Origin: Hypoxylon rubiginosum
Lineage: Eukaryota > Ascomycota > Sordariomycetes > Xylariales > Hypoxylaceae
Direction of reading: 5' to 3'
NCBI GenBank assembly: GCA_902806565.1
Contig: CADCXA010000025.1
Coordinates: 682,001-746,000 of the forward strand
DNA: 64,000 nucleotides
Positions 21,381 to 33,100 of this stretch are shown here, in pieces (the first letter of the stretch is position 1; each line of letters begins with the position of its first letter). The notes under the pieces were generated by a model. That model was not told where the DNA came from. It was given only the letters and a program-made list of their open reading frames with translations, and searched no databases. The position numbers and the translations under genes are program-made.

Positions 21381-22726
21381 ATGCTCCCCGACAGCCTGCC
21401 TCTTATCGCCGATGCCGGGATTCTTGCCAACTGCCTGAGATGCGAGGCGGATGAGGGTTGGAATCTAATGATTTTTCATGATACATCTCCCCGCCTCATT
21501 ATGATGGTTGAATGCCAACAAGTTATTCGTCCGAGAAATGCGCGTCAGTATCGACAGCGAAGTGCTTCGGTCCTCCCACGGTCTGATCAAACACAAGACT
21601 CGACCGCCGGCAACCATGTCGAATCTCCAGAGGCTTCTGCAGCCCCACTGCAGATAGTATTATCGCGGAATACGTACGAGCGACTCGCAGCGGCGAAACG
21701 GGCACAATATGGGCTGACAGACCAATTGAGAGCGGAAGCTCTAGCGATGAAAGAGCATCAGCAAGAAGAGTTGAGAATATTTCGGGAGTTCCGCGAATTA
21801 GCTGAGAGAGAAAAACGACAGCGAGAAGAAAGCCTACGTCAGCAGCAGTTGGATGATCTTCAGCAGAAAATGTTGGAGTTTGAGACTCTTCGAGCAATAG
21901 AGGAAGATGAGAGAAATGCCGAGGTAGCAAGAAGAAGAGAGGCCGAGGCCCAAATGAGAGAGGAAGCTAGACGGCATAGACAAGCAGAGCAGGAGAGAAT
22001 ACTAGCCGAGCGTATAGCGGAAGAGGCCAGGATTGAAGAAGAGCGTATAGTAGAAGAGGCTAGGATTGAAGAAGAGCGAATACAGGCGGAAGAGAGAGAG
22101 CGGATCTGCCGAGAGCGCTTCAGACAATGTGCAGTCTGTATGGAAGAGGATGATATGGGTTCCATGATCCAAGCACCCTGCGCGCATTGGTATTGCCCCG
22201 GGGATCTTCAAAGTAAGTCTTCTAACCTCTCTGTGTGAAATAAAACGGTTGCTAAGATAGCAAATGAGCCGCTTTCCACAATGCCCTGGCTGGCCGGCAG
22301 CCGTTTCGCTGCTGCTCTCAGGAGATTCCGGTGGATCTTTGCTCCACGGCGACAGTGGACTTTCGGGAGAGGTATAGCCTCATGCTGTTGGAACTGAGAA
22401 CGCCAAACCCTCTCTATTGCTCAAATAGGGCCTGCGGTGTCTTCTTGCCCCCGACACAGTACCAAGGACCAGACATAGCAGCTTGTCGCGCGTGCCGGTC
22501 TACGACATGTAGAATGTGTCGGAATCCCACTCACGCCGGGATCTGCCCCCAGGACGTCGGCATGCAGCAAGCAGTCGCTCTTGCGGCGCAAAATGGATGG
22601 AAACCATGTCCCAGATGCAGAAACATGGTCGAGAGGATATATGGATGTAATCACATGACATGTAGATGCGGCGGAGAGTTTTGCTATGTCTGCGGAGGCG
22701 CCTGGAGGTGTCAGTTACACAGCTAG
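21381..22726 (+). CDS. RING-between-RING (RBR) E3 ubiquitin ligase with long coiled coil
   Basis: Two exons (21381-22212, 22269-22726; 56-bp intron, GTAAGT donor) give 429 residues. Residues about 95-245 form a highly charged Glu/Arg/Gln coiled coil, with repeated RIAEEARIEEERI units just before RING1. RING1 starts CAVCMEEDD (C250) and includes CAHWYCPGDL and FRCC across the splice junction. IBR has CSNRACGVF, CRACRSTTCRMC and HAGIC. RING2 is CPRCRNMVERIYGCNHMTC (from C391), with C404 of GCNHM at the position of the catalytic, ubiquitin-accepting cysteine (as in Parkin). RBR ligases transfer ubiquitin through a Cys-thioester intermediate. The start is uncertain: the frame is open to 21363 and the first 60 residues look weak, so an upstream exon may exist. 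Confidence 0.88.
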
Positions 22727-23838
22727 ACTAAAAGTGATAAAATTGAATAAGGGGTAAAAGAATATTCTTACTTATATCCGACAAGAGGTATACATACTTA
22801 CCTTGTAGTAACTACATACCTTATATTGAATAACTCGTGGCGGGCAGTTGCTCAGATTCTGGTATGGCCAGAATATAAATATACAGGATAGATATACCCA
22901 CCATGGAAGATTGAAGTTCTAATGTGCTGTCAATTTGACCGTGACACTGAATTTATTAACAATTATGCGCTATCTCATGACATCATCGGACATCCTCCGA
23001 TATACCGGTCAAGGTCCACACACAGTATACGCAATGTTCCTTGTATGCGTTCTGTTACAACGACTCTGGTCGGCGACGACGGGCGCATGTTTACGAACAA
23101 CTTATCTTGGTAAAGTACCTACTAGGTAGGTATTTTTTAACTTATCAATTGACCGGGACGGCTAATTTCTTCATACTGAAGCCGGTGTGCCATTTCCGTT
23201 AGCGACCTATTCCAGCCAGCACCGACTACGGCTCTTGACATGGACAGATTGTCTGCTTCATCTTCCGTTCAGGCCACGCCCAATCATGATTGAAATAGCC
23301 GCTTAGGGTAAGGAAATAGCAGAGAAAAATTCGGCAACCGCGGGAAGGAAACAAGGCAGATGTTGGTAGCTTATTGACCGTAAACGGGAGTCGGAAGTCA
23401 GAATTCGAGTAGAAGTCATAGATCGAGTACGATAGAAGCCGAGCATGAAAGAGAACGGGAGAGTTTGGAAGCTGTAGATGACCGGAAGGGAGATGAAATC
23501 TTAGATGTGCACTAAGTGGGTGGATAATTGCAGGGATCGGTACCGATCTGTTGCCGAGACCCACGTGGCGTAAGCCTCCTCATTCCCACTCATTCCCACT
23601 CATTCCCACTCATTCCCACTCATTCCCATTCCCGGCTAAGTTATACCCTCAAACGTAGCCGAATCGGCTAACTGCCACTACCTGTAATTTCGTTCAAAGT
23701 CGCTTGGTAAAAAGAAAACGCCATCTTTGATATCCTTTCGGGCCCGAAGAGAACGCTCCTAGTTAGTTAGGTTGTGATAGGCTTGCATAATAACGCTTGG
23801 CTTCCTGGAGCCCCTGAAAACCCGCCTCCCCGTACTCA
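22727..23838. other. Intergenic with CATTCCCACT tandem repeat
   Basis: About 1.1 kb between RBR ligase and Zn2Cys6 gene 1, both on the plus strand. Apart from the tandem repeat at 23581 nothing gene-like is seen. Confidence 0.5.
23581..23630. repeat. Tandem repeat, 10-bp unit CATTCCCACT x5
   Basis: Four exact copies and one variant (CATTCCCATT) lie about 210 bp upstream of the Zn2Cys6 gene start. Confidence 0.85.
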
Positions 23839-26012
23839 ATGCCCGATACCGCGAACCAGGAGACGACGCCGCCAGCCACGGTGACATCCGGCAGAATCAA
23901 GCGAAATACGGCCTGTACCAGCTGCCGAGACGCAAAAGTACGCTGCAATCCTAGCCAGAATTCGGCGAACCCATGCCAACGTTGCGCCAAACTTCGCTTG
24001 ACTTGTCTCGTCGATAAAACTCACAAGAGGGTGAGTCGGAGAAGGTATCATCACATCTTACAATCATATCTTATATATTCTGTCTCACTCTACTTCCCTG
24101 TCATGCCGCTACTAAATGGCCTATAGTAAATTAGACGAGCTAGTCCAAGAAATCCAATCTATCAAGCAGAGCGTCAATGGTCAGGCAGCTTCATTACCAA
24201 ACCAAGCAACGGAATATGAGCCCATCACTTTCAAAGAGCCAAATCCGCAACGCTTGGGAGTGCCGTCCCCCATAAGCGTCTCTACGGCGCCGGAAGTGAG
24301 ACCACCTGCCGTAGCCACTTCAGACCCAGCCACAGTTGCTCCCTCTTCGGTAATACATACCCCTACGAGCATTCCACTTATCCACACTCCGGGGTCCGAG
24401 CCGATTCTTCCCAGAGCTCTCGGGTCACAGCCGTTTTCCGGCGACGACATCGACTATTACTTCCAAAAGTAAGTTGGCCGTTAATGTTATACGTATAAAC
24501 GCGACTTACCTCTCATGCTCGATATCATATATAGATATTTCGAATTTTATCACCCGTATATGCCAATCGTTCAGGTTCGAGATCCTAATAAATGCTATGA
24601 ATCCGGGAAACTCCTATTTTGGGTTATCATCTACATAGCCTCGCGCCGCTATGCCAAGAATCCCAAGGTCTTGCCTTTCCTGCTGGAGTCCCTCAAGAAG
24701 GATGCTTTCTCGACCATATCTATCATTCCCCTCTCTATGGCCTCCATAAATGCACTTATCTTGCTGTGTACATGGATCTTCCCGGATGTACGGTTCGTCA
24801 ATGATCCGACCTCGCTCTTCTCCAGCGTCTGCATGAACACGGCTCTGCAGCTGGGAATTCACACTGGAAAGGGAGCCCATCCAGAGTACAGCCACGGCGT
24901 ATATCAGAACAGCTTCTCGGACAAAGAGGCGTCATTCACCTGGGCCGGATACAACATCATCGCGCAACGGGTATCTTCGTCGATGGGGATTCCTCCCCTC
25001 GGCGGCCTATTCAACCAGACCGTCCAGAACATCATCGACGGCAGGACGCCGTTTCAGGTTCCCTCCACCTTCCGCGTCCTGTTGGAATGCCAGAAGTTCT
25101 GCAACCATCTGAGCAAGACCATGGTGGCTTGCCTGGAAGAATCGCGGGGCGTTTCACCGCACATCGTCCAGCTGCTCGAGGACGAATGGAGCGCCGTAAG
25201 AGGTCTCATATGCTCGGAACGCGCAGGTGCGTATTGCCGGTCCCGACAGCCCCGACGCGAACACTAACGATATACATACAGACGACCTCGACAATTTCAA
25301 CGCGTTGCAGGTACAGCTCGAGATCCAGACGTACTACCTGATCCCGCTGCCGGGGTACGACCCGGAGGCGCTGAAGCGCAACGTGCTGCGGGCCTACAGC
25401 ACGGCGCAGGCGGTGATCCGGGGCTGCCTGGAGCTGGAGCAGAGCACGGCGTTCCTGCGGCACCTGCCGCACTTCCACTTCCGCGCGCTCCTGGCGGCCG
25501 GCTGCGTCGTGTACCGGGTGCTGCGGTCCTCGTACCGGGGCGCCGTGGACCCGGCCGCGGGCGGGCGGTCGGCCGCCGACGCCATCGCCGCGTGCCGGCG
25601 CGCGACCCTCATGGACGGCGACCTGCCGATGCGGCTCGGCAACCTGCTCGAGTCGTGGCAGGAGCGGCTCCCCCACGTCCGCGACGACGCCGACCTGCCG
25701 CCCGTGTCCGCCTTCTCCCACCGCCTCGGCGCCTCCGTCTCCTTCGACTGCATGACCCGCTGGAAGACCGACCACCAGCAGCAGCAGCAGTGCCGCTCCC
25801 GCTCCTGCGCCCCCATCGGTGCTACCGTCGGCGCTGCCGTTGCTCCCGCCGGTGCCACGCAGCAAGGCGGCGGCGGCGGCGAGACCCCCGCCGCCGGCAT
25901 GCTAGCTGGCGCCACCATGGCGGATCCCCTCCAGAATATAGACTGGACGTTTATGGACGACTTCGACTGGAGCTTCGAGCCGGTCATGCCGGTCATGGGG
26001 GCGCCGACCTAA
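23839..26012 (+). CDS. Zn(II)2Cys6 transcription factor (Leu3/War1-like layout)
   Basis: Four exons (23839-24044, 24127-24468, 24535-25226, 25282-26012) join to 656 residues. The zinc cluster at 26-52 (ACTSCRDAKVRC then PCQRCAKLRLTC) has spacing C-x2-C-x6-C-x9-C-x2-C-x6-C. It is followed by a basic linker and a short predicted dimerisation helix (KLDELVQEIQSIKQ). The regulatory middle region starts DDIDYYFQKYFEFYHPYMPIV, and SMGIPPLGG is present. The last 100 residues are Gln/Gly/Ala-rich and end with the acidic-aromatic segment NIDWTFMDDFDWSFEP, which looks like an activation domain. The long x9 loop and the middle-domain pattern recall Leu3- and War1-type regulators; the target is not known. 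The gene is convergent with a second Zn2Cys6 gene. GC content rises sharply in the last exon. Confidence 0.88.
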
Positions 26013-26733
26013 TACTTAGGGGGTGGCGACGGGAGAAATCAGGTAATACATACGCTTAATATCGACTTGGACGCCGTGGTAATGTAATGAAATGAAAGGA
26101 GAAGGGGGGACAGGCGTTTTGATCAGGAACGACTGCATGAGAAGACGCAAAGCAAGGATTTGGAACGATAAGACGGGCGCATGCATGCATATTACTCGAC
26201 CAGCAGTTCTAGATAGGAGGTTGCAAAACGCTACTAGCTTTGTATCTATCTACCTAGGTAGGTACCGAGACGGCTCACGGACGTGCATACAGTAGGACAG
26301 ATAATACGGGGTAATAGATAGACCGGTAATCTGATATATCGTCTAGACAAAGATAGAAAACTATAGAGCGAGAAAGCAAACAAACCTAAGGGATAATTAC
26401 ACGGGTGACGCTATTTGATGTTTACCACGTCTTATTAAGGCACCTTCTAGAGTTAGGTACGTAGGTCAAGAAGATGATCCGTGGCCTCGAAGCACGTATG
26501 TAATTCAGTATCTCAAGATAATCTAAGTCATGTTAATAAATGTCAAAGCCAAGCGAGAGTTCAGCTCATAAGGTATTCATCCATACCTACGGTGCAATTT
26601 ATATGAGATGAGTGGATATCATAGCCCTAATACATGTTCCCCCCAGCAATGAATCCCGTCCAATCTATTTCCATTTCCACTTTGTGTTTTGCTCGTGAGT
26701 ATCTATGTCAAGTCACACACCTACCTACCTAAC
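26013..26733. other. Convergent intergenic region between two Zn2Cys6 genes
   Basis: This is the 3' flank of both regulators. It contains the palindrome CTACCTAGGTAG near 26250 and no gene. Confidence 0.55.
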
Positions 26734-29700
26734 TTATCCAGCACCCGACCCCGTCCCTCCGCCACTTCCACCCGCCGCTCCCGGCCCCGAGCCACTCGCA
26801 ACACCACCACCGGTATCAATCCCGAAGCTCGCGCCGATCGCATCCCAGTCCACCGCAACGTTCATCCCCTCGTCCCCCGCCAGGCTCCACGGTATACTGT
26901 TGTCGCCGAGGCCGTCCTGCTGGGTCTGGGGTTGGGGCTTGGGCTCGGGCTCGGGGAACGCGGCGGCGCCGGGCCCGTTGGCGGCGAACTGGTTGTGCAT
27001 GCACATGCCGGCCACCTCCCAGTCCCCCAGGGGGCCGCCGTTCATCGCCGTCGCCGCCGTCACCGCCACCGTCCGGCCCTCGCGGCACGCCGGCCGCCGC
27101 ATGTTGCCGAGCACGGCGGACGCGACGCCGGTCCCGAGGCGGACGCTGCCCGGCGGCTGGGGCGCGCCCATCGCTTCGGTGGTGTCGGCGCTGGCGTTGG
27201 CGTTGACGTTGCCGTGGAGGCTGGGCGAACAAGTACGGTGTGGTAAGTTGACCTGTCGTCGGGGCGCCACGCCGTACCCCGAACCACAGGACGCGGGTTG
27301 CGAGTTCGCCGTTGCCTTCGCTGCCGCTGCCGCGGCCGCGAGGGGATTCGTAGGCGACGACGAGTGCGTCGCTGAGGGGTTTGCGGCTACGTGGTCTTGG
27401 ATGCCGCCGCTCGCAGCCCAGAATCGATCGCCGGTCTCGGAACTGCCGTCCAGAGTACCACTAACGGTTGCGCCGGGCGGAGAGGTGCGTTTTCGTTTGT
27501 TACCGTTATTGTTACTACTGCTGCTACCGAGATCGGTCGAGTGGGTCTCCGGCGAGAACGAGTCGAAGTGGCCAGACTCCGACACCCAGGTCCCGTAATC
27601 GCAGCCGCCTATCTCGTCGGAAATGATCTTGCCAACCGGCTTCCCCAGCGGCAGACGTCCCGGCAGCGGCGGCTGCACTTTGGAGTGTCGGGATATGCTG
27701 GAGCGGGCGACCAAGGGGATGTTGTGCGAGATCTGGGTGTTGAATTCGTCGCCGAGGTTGTCGAGACGGGGCAGCCGGACAAAATGTTGGATATCGTTTT
27801 GCTCGATGTCGACTACTACTTGACGAAGAAAGGCTTGGGTGATGGTATGGTTCCGCCCGAGGGCCTCCATGGCGGCGATGACAAAGTCGAGGTTGTCGGC
27901 ATACGACGCAGGTGCTTGTGCTTCCTTGCACATGTAAACGTAGACGGATGCGGCAGAATACAGTGCCAATGAAGCCAGTGGGCTTCTCTACTAAGGTATC
28001 AACAACTGTTGTACGAAAAGGACGTCTTATCAACTGAATGAAATGCTTACAGGATTCGAGTTGACGTGACTCGTCAGCTTCATAATGTTGATAATCTCCT
28101 GGGCTGCTGTCGTTAAGCGGTCCTGGCAGATTTTCTTAGCGCTTTCTGGTAGCTTGTAAGTGTCTATTCTCTCGATCGCCGAATGATGCAAGCAGATGAT
28201 GGACGCATGCAAATTGAGATTCGTATGTACAGCGACCGGGTCACGGTAGTTCTCAGGCAGTCGAAAAGACTCTGGTAGGTACATGAACGCGCTCGAAAGA
28301 GTGTTGTCGATATCGCGGTGCCGTTGCCAGTATTCACCAAACTCATAGTTGTCAGGGTTGTCGTTCGGTTTAGGTTTATGAACGTGCTTGAGGATTTCGT
28401 TAAATCTTGATATATAAAAGTTAGCAAATACGGTATAGACATTTGAGCGATGTTCCACGGACGGGATCAAGGGATAACTGACATATGGCAAACCAAGACT
28501 GCTCCAGCAAATGACGAGTACGATCGTCCCTTGAAGGCATCGTAGAGACTGCACGCTTCTACCTGTGTGCCCTCATAAAACGCGGATTCTGACTGGAAAG
28601 CTCATAGTTAGTGGGACGTGGTCTAAGAGACATGTTCATGAATTATAATATCCAAGCCATTAAATCAGGGGAAAGCTATTGCCATATGACGGGTTCCAGG
28701 GATACGAAGACTTCACTCACAGCGGGTAGCAAAGTTGTAATCTGTGAGACGGATTAGCTTGGGTCACGGCCGTCTTGAAGCAGGGTCTTACCTCGGAAGC
28801 GTCGATGAGATGCGGCCAGCCAGTGGAGATAGAACAATGACTGTCGATGCAAAAGATGCCCCAAAAAACGCGTCGCCGTTCTTCCAATTCGGCCCAATCC
28901 TGCGGGGGTAGCAGTGTCGGGCTTATCTCCTCTGCAGCACCGTCGAGTCGATGAAGGCCCATCATTTGCACCAAGCGGACTCCTCTGGAGCAGCTCATTG
29001 CCGCTCGGGTAAACATCATAGCTTTCGCCTCGTATGTAGCAATTATACACCATGCTTGAGCATGACCTACAGTAATGAAATGCTCACCATAGCCCTGTTT
29101 GACAGTAAGTAGGCGCCTGAGTTACACGACGGGAGAAAGATCGTGCCGTGATGAACCGCTTACTTTCATCTCATCTGAATCGGCATACTGCCGCGCACGC
29201 CGGTAGAAGACGTCGTGATAAGGACCGTACTTTGGATGGCCGTGTGCGGCTAGAGCCCATATGGCGTACCGAAGGCACATTGCAGGTTTCATATGCGGGG
29301 CGGAATAGAAGGCGTGCTGGTAACGAGAAGGGTGGATTACGGGAACAATATGGTGTTGACGCTCGAAGAAGAGTCGGTTACTATTCTCGTGAGCGAATTG
29401 GATGAAGTATCGATGCCAGCACTGCTCACAGATCTTCCATCACATCAAAAGGAGGTAGGCTTTCATATATCCCACCAAGGTCCATGAGCTCGCCGTTGAA
29501 AGGGGTGTCTTCTTGTCCCAGACCGTCTAGGTTATCCACTGGGAACGTTGCCATCGGGTCTGGCTGAAAGGAGAACGCCGTGGCATCGTTCATATCTGGG
29601 TCTGTAAAGTCCAGTCCGTGGAGGAAGTCATCCTCGGCCGCGGGTACTTCCGTGGGCTGGAAGCTGGCAGGCTCAGCAGTGCCATTATTTGGCGACTTGC

Positions 29701-30143
29701 TCTGGGCATTCTCTTTCAATAGTTCCTCGACTTGGGCTGCGCAAGTTCTCATTCAGTCTTAGACTCTCTCATCACTGGCATAAACGTAGTCATGGCTAAC
29801 CTAGGCGAGCTTCGAGCTCTTTCACGTTTCTTCGCTTGAATGCTGGCTTCCTCCGAGATTCAGGGTAGACGCATTCAGCCTTGGCCTTCTCGCAGCGATG
29901 GCACCGAGGTTTGGTGCGGTCGCATTTGAGTTTTCGATTCCTGCAAGATATAAGATATGAGCCACGACCCGAGAATGTGGTAGCTAGCAATCTAACAGTA
30001 CCTGCATGACACACATGACTATTTGCAACATACAGCGTTAGTAGATCCGAATCTCACGTTCAGGGGGGAGGGACACATATTACCAAAACTTCTGCGGCTT
30101 GATCACCGGTAGAAGTCCGGATGGGGGGGCCATCGCTCGGCAT
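26734..30143 (-). CDS. Zn(II)2Cys6 transcription factor with Fungal_trans domain, ten exons
   Basis: Exons: 30143-30084, 30018-30002 (17 nt), 29940-29801, 29736-29430, 29380-29164, 29094-28792, 28741-28721 (21 nt), 28592-28483, 28405-28051, 27987-26734. The join is 927 residues. The first two zinc cysteines (SCVSC) come from the 17-nt exon and the rest (RNRKLKC, PRCHRCEKAKAEC) from the next. The linker and coiled coil KELEARLAQVEELLKEN follow, then the Fungal_trans region from about 175 (FFERQHHIVPVIHPSRY, MCLRYAIWALAAHGHP, HFITVGHAQAW, VRLVQMMGLHRLDGA, RRRVFWGIFCID). The final 300 residues are low-complexity Ser/Gly/Ala. Its ligand and targets are unknown. A 49-bp intron at 29429-29381 (GTGAGC donor, GCTCAC branch) resolves what at first looks like a frameshift. 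About 5 kb of non-coding DNA lies upstream. Confidence 0.88.
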
Positions 30144-33100
30144 GATACAGTAGACTCATATACAAATACTAGAGCCGCCTCGGATCCCCGTTGTTGACTT
30201 TCAGCCTCGCATATCTTGGTGGGTGTGTCTTGGTTTGGACTTGATCCTTCAAAGCGCGTTTGCACCTTCAAACGCGCGACATCATCCCGCCGGCCCGCTA
30301 CCTAGGGACCAAGCTTAGGCAACCTCTCTGTCGGATACGGATAGTAGCTGTGCCGATCACCGATATCTCCGTCCAATACCTAGGTACCCAGGTATAATAT
30401 AAGGTGGCGGAGCAATTGACTCTTACATAAGACATCCTATACATCTTTTTGCAATATCTTCACTCGCTCATTGAAGGCATCCGGGTCTCGATATGATACG
30501 ATATATATTTGAAGAATGCGAGTGTGAAATGGAAACTATTTACGTATATACTATACTCGATGCCGATTAATGTACAATTTAGCGTAATCTTAGCATGCAT
30601 AAACTACCTACACGTAGTTATGCTATGAATTAATCAGTAATGCCAAGACCCCCCTATTCGATATCGATAACGCAATGTTATACTTCGCTTCTTGATTGTT
30701 ATGCATAATTGTATATAACGAGAGTTGTATAGTTGCACATGTGGACAGGTGAGAAATGGGGATATCTAATAAGCACATCAAGACCAAGTTCTCCTATAGA
30801 GCTACGGTACAGGGTTTGTCCAGGTTTTCTACTTGTTTCTTCCCTTTTTTTTATCTCTCTTTTGTAATTTTTTTACGAGATAGGCATTTGTGATAATTTT
30901 CTAAGTACAGTACCTATATGCCGACTTATCCATCTAAGTCCTCGCTGCTATCGGACGCACTAATTTTAGGCGTAACAACGATAACGAAAAGGAAGGTCTG
31001 AATGATGAAAGAATGACTAGTATGTGACGATAGCACCTGTATAAGCCGACGGACCAAGCCTACACAGCACACGACCGCTTACAGGCAAGCGGTGCGACTC
31101 AGAAAAGCGCAAATCTGTGAGATTTGCCATATTAGCAAACGACGTGTCACATATATACGCGTCCATTGCACGATATCCACGTCGTTCCAACTTCCTTCTC
31201 TAAGACAAAGAAGGCAGGTCGCTGCAGAACCCACATACCCGGTCCCTAAGTTTAGTATACCCTACCTACCTCCTAGGTACCTAACGTATAGCACTGTGCG
31301 TAAGTAAACAAGCCAGTCTGTATATGCCTACCTTGCATCGAAGCCTTCGATATACTGTATTGAAACATTAAAGGACATTGTGGAGTATCCCGGGACTCGA
31401 GGTAGCTCACACTGCCGTGTATGGAATATAATAAGCCCGCTGCTCAGTTAGGAGGTAGCTAGTTAGGGGCCTGGTCCAGCAGAATCCAAGGAGGGGATTT
31501 TCAAACCGCAAGCGTAGTACGGCAGTTGGAGAAAGACTCGTAGATTACTTGAGAAATCCACATGGTGTTAAAGTCCTCACGATCCTCTAGCTAGTAGCTT
31601 GACGATGCCAAACCCGATTTCTAGCTGCTGTTTGGGGGCGGTTTCCGGAACTATGACTAAAGTGACAGAAGTGATAAATCATCCTAGATTCAGCTCGGCA
31701 TTCCTCAAGGAGTTCGCGGGACGAATGGGACGAGGCAGGAGGAGCCGCCGCCTAGGTTTCTTAGGCTAGGGCTGGTAGTAGAAAGGGCAAAAAGAAAATC
31801 GCCTCCGCTTTTAGATAGCCGCGAATATCGGCTGGGCCGTCCATCGTAGGTCTCACCGTCTAGAGCCTAAAATGAGCTTCTAGAGAGCCTAGGCGCGCGT
31901 TAGGAAGAAGCCGTCGATAGACTCGGCATAGGAAAATAGCAGGCTAGCGTACCTAGTGCCCAGAGGCTAGATTAGAGATCTTTTGGGGGTCCTCTTTGAC
32001 AGCCCGCCAGTTTGGACCGGGTCGTGATCCGTTCCCGTCGAAGTTCGCTCGGCGGGCTTCCGAGTCATGGGATCCTCCTACCAACGAAGTCCATCCTCCC
32101 CTCCCCCCGCCCTATTAGGAGATCTATTCGTCGGCCGGATGAGCTTCCGTCCCAAGTGGCTGGGTTCGGTTTTGCTGGACCCCTCTGTCGTAGTTTGGTA
32201 CTTTCGAGTGGGGGAACGATTGGACAGAAGCCAAAAAAGCATACAGCTTAAAGAATGTAGGTGTATGTAGACAGGCATCCGAGTCAGACAATCATCTGAT
32301 AGAAGTTTGTTGAAAGGGGGTCCTCCAAGAGCAAGGTTACTATTTCGCATTGATTAGGGGCAATTTGCCATCGTGAGTGGAAAACAAATTTCAGGGCGAA
32401 GAGCCGGTAGCCAATCTACCCTTAATCTGCAAGGATAAATGATTGACAGCAGGAAAAAGGGGGGGAGTTACTTTGCCGTCGAAGCAATAGAAAAACTCCA
32501 TGCCCGGTGATGGTAAATGCAGGAGCATAACCGGCGTAAGACTGCCTACCTACCTAGGTAGGTACGCTTCTGATTACCTTCCTAGGTACTGATTGGTATA
32601 CATTCATATAAACTGCCCCCACGCCTAGTTAGCATGCCGGTCGATAGTTAATATAGCGAAGATGGCATGTTGAAGCGGAGAGGTCAAAGAGCAAACGGTG
32701 TGGAAGGATATTCAACCACACGAACTACAAGTACATAGGACTTCGTCACTGGCATTGGGAGAGCTCGGGCCCTGCGTAGGGCGTCCCCGGCTGCCAGTGT
32801 TAGGTTTGCCAGTAACGGCGGTCTCCATGGTACCTGGTAGATAGATCTTTGGTTTCGGGATGATCTGACCAAGCTGCACTCTACAAAGTATGTACCTGTA
32901 CTGGCAATACGAGAGCCTACATATTATATGCCACTACCCTTTGCTTTTGGTAGGTACATTTAGGTGACTTATTGAAATTTCTCTATCCACCTAGAATTGG
33001 GCGAGGCACGATGCTAAGCTGTTCATATCACGTAGAAAGACTAGAAATTCGGACAAGGAGGACGCCGACTAGTCCGGGACGGCTTGGGTAAACTCGATGG

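Noticed and set aside
29381..29430. Apparent frameshift in the ten-exon Zn2Cys6 regulator
   Set aside because: A 49-bp intron with GTGAGC donor and GCTCAC branch site restores the frame and the family motif, so no mutation is needed.
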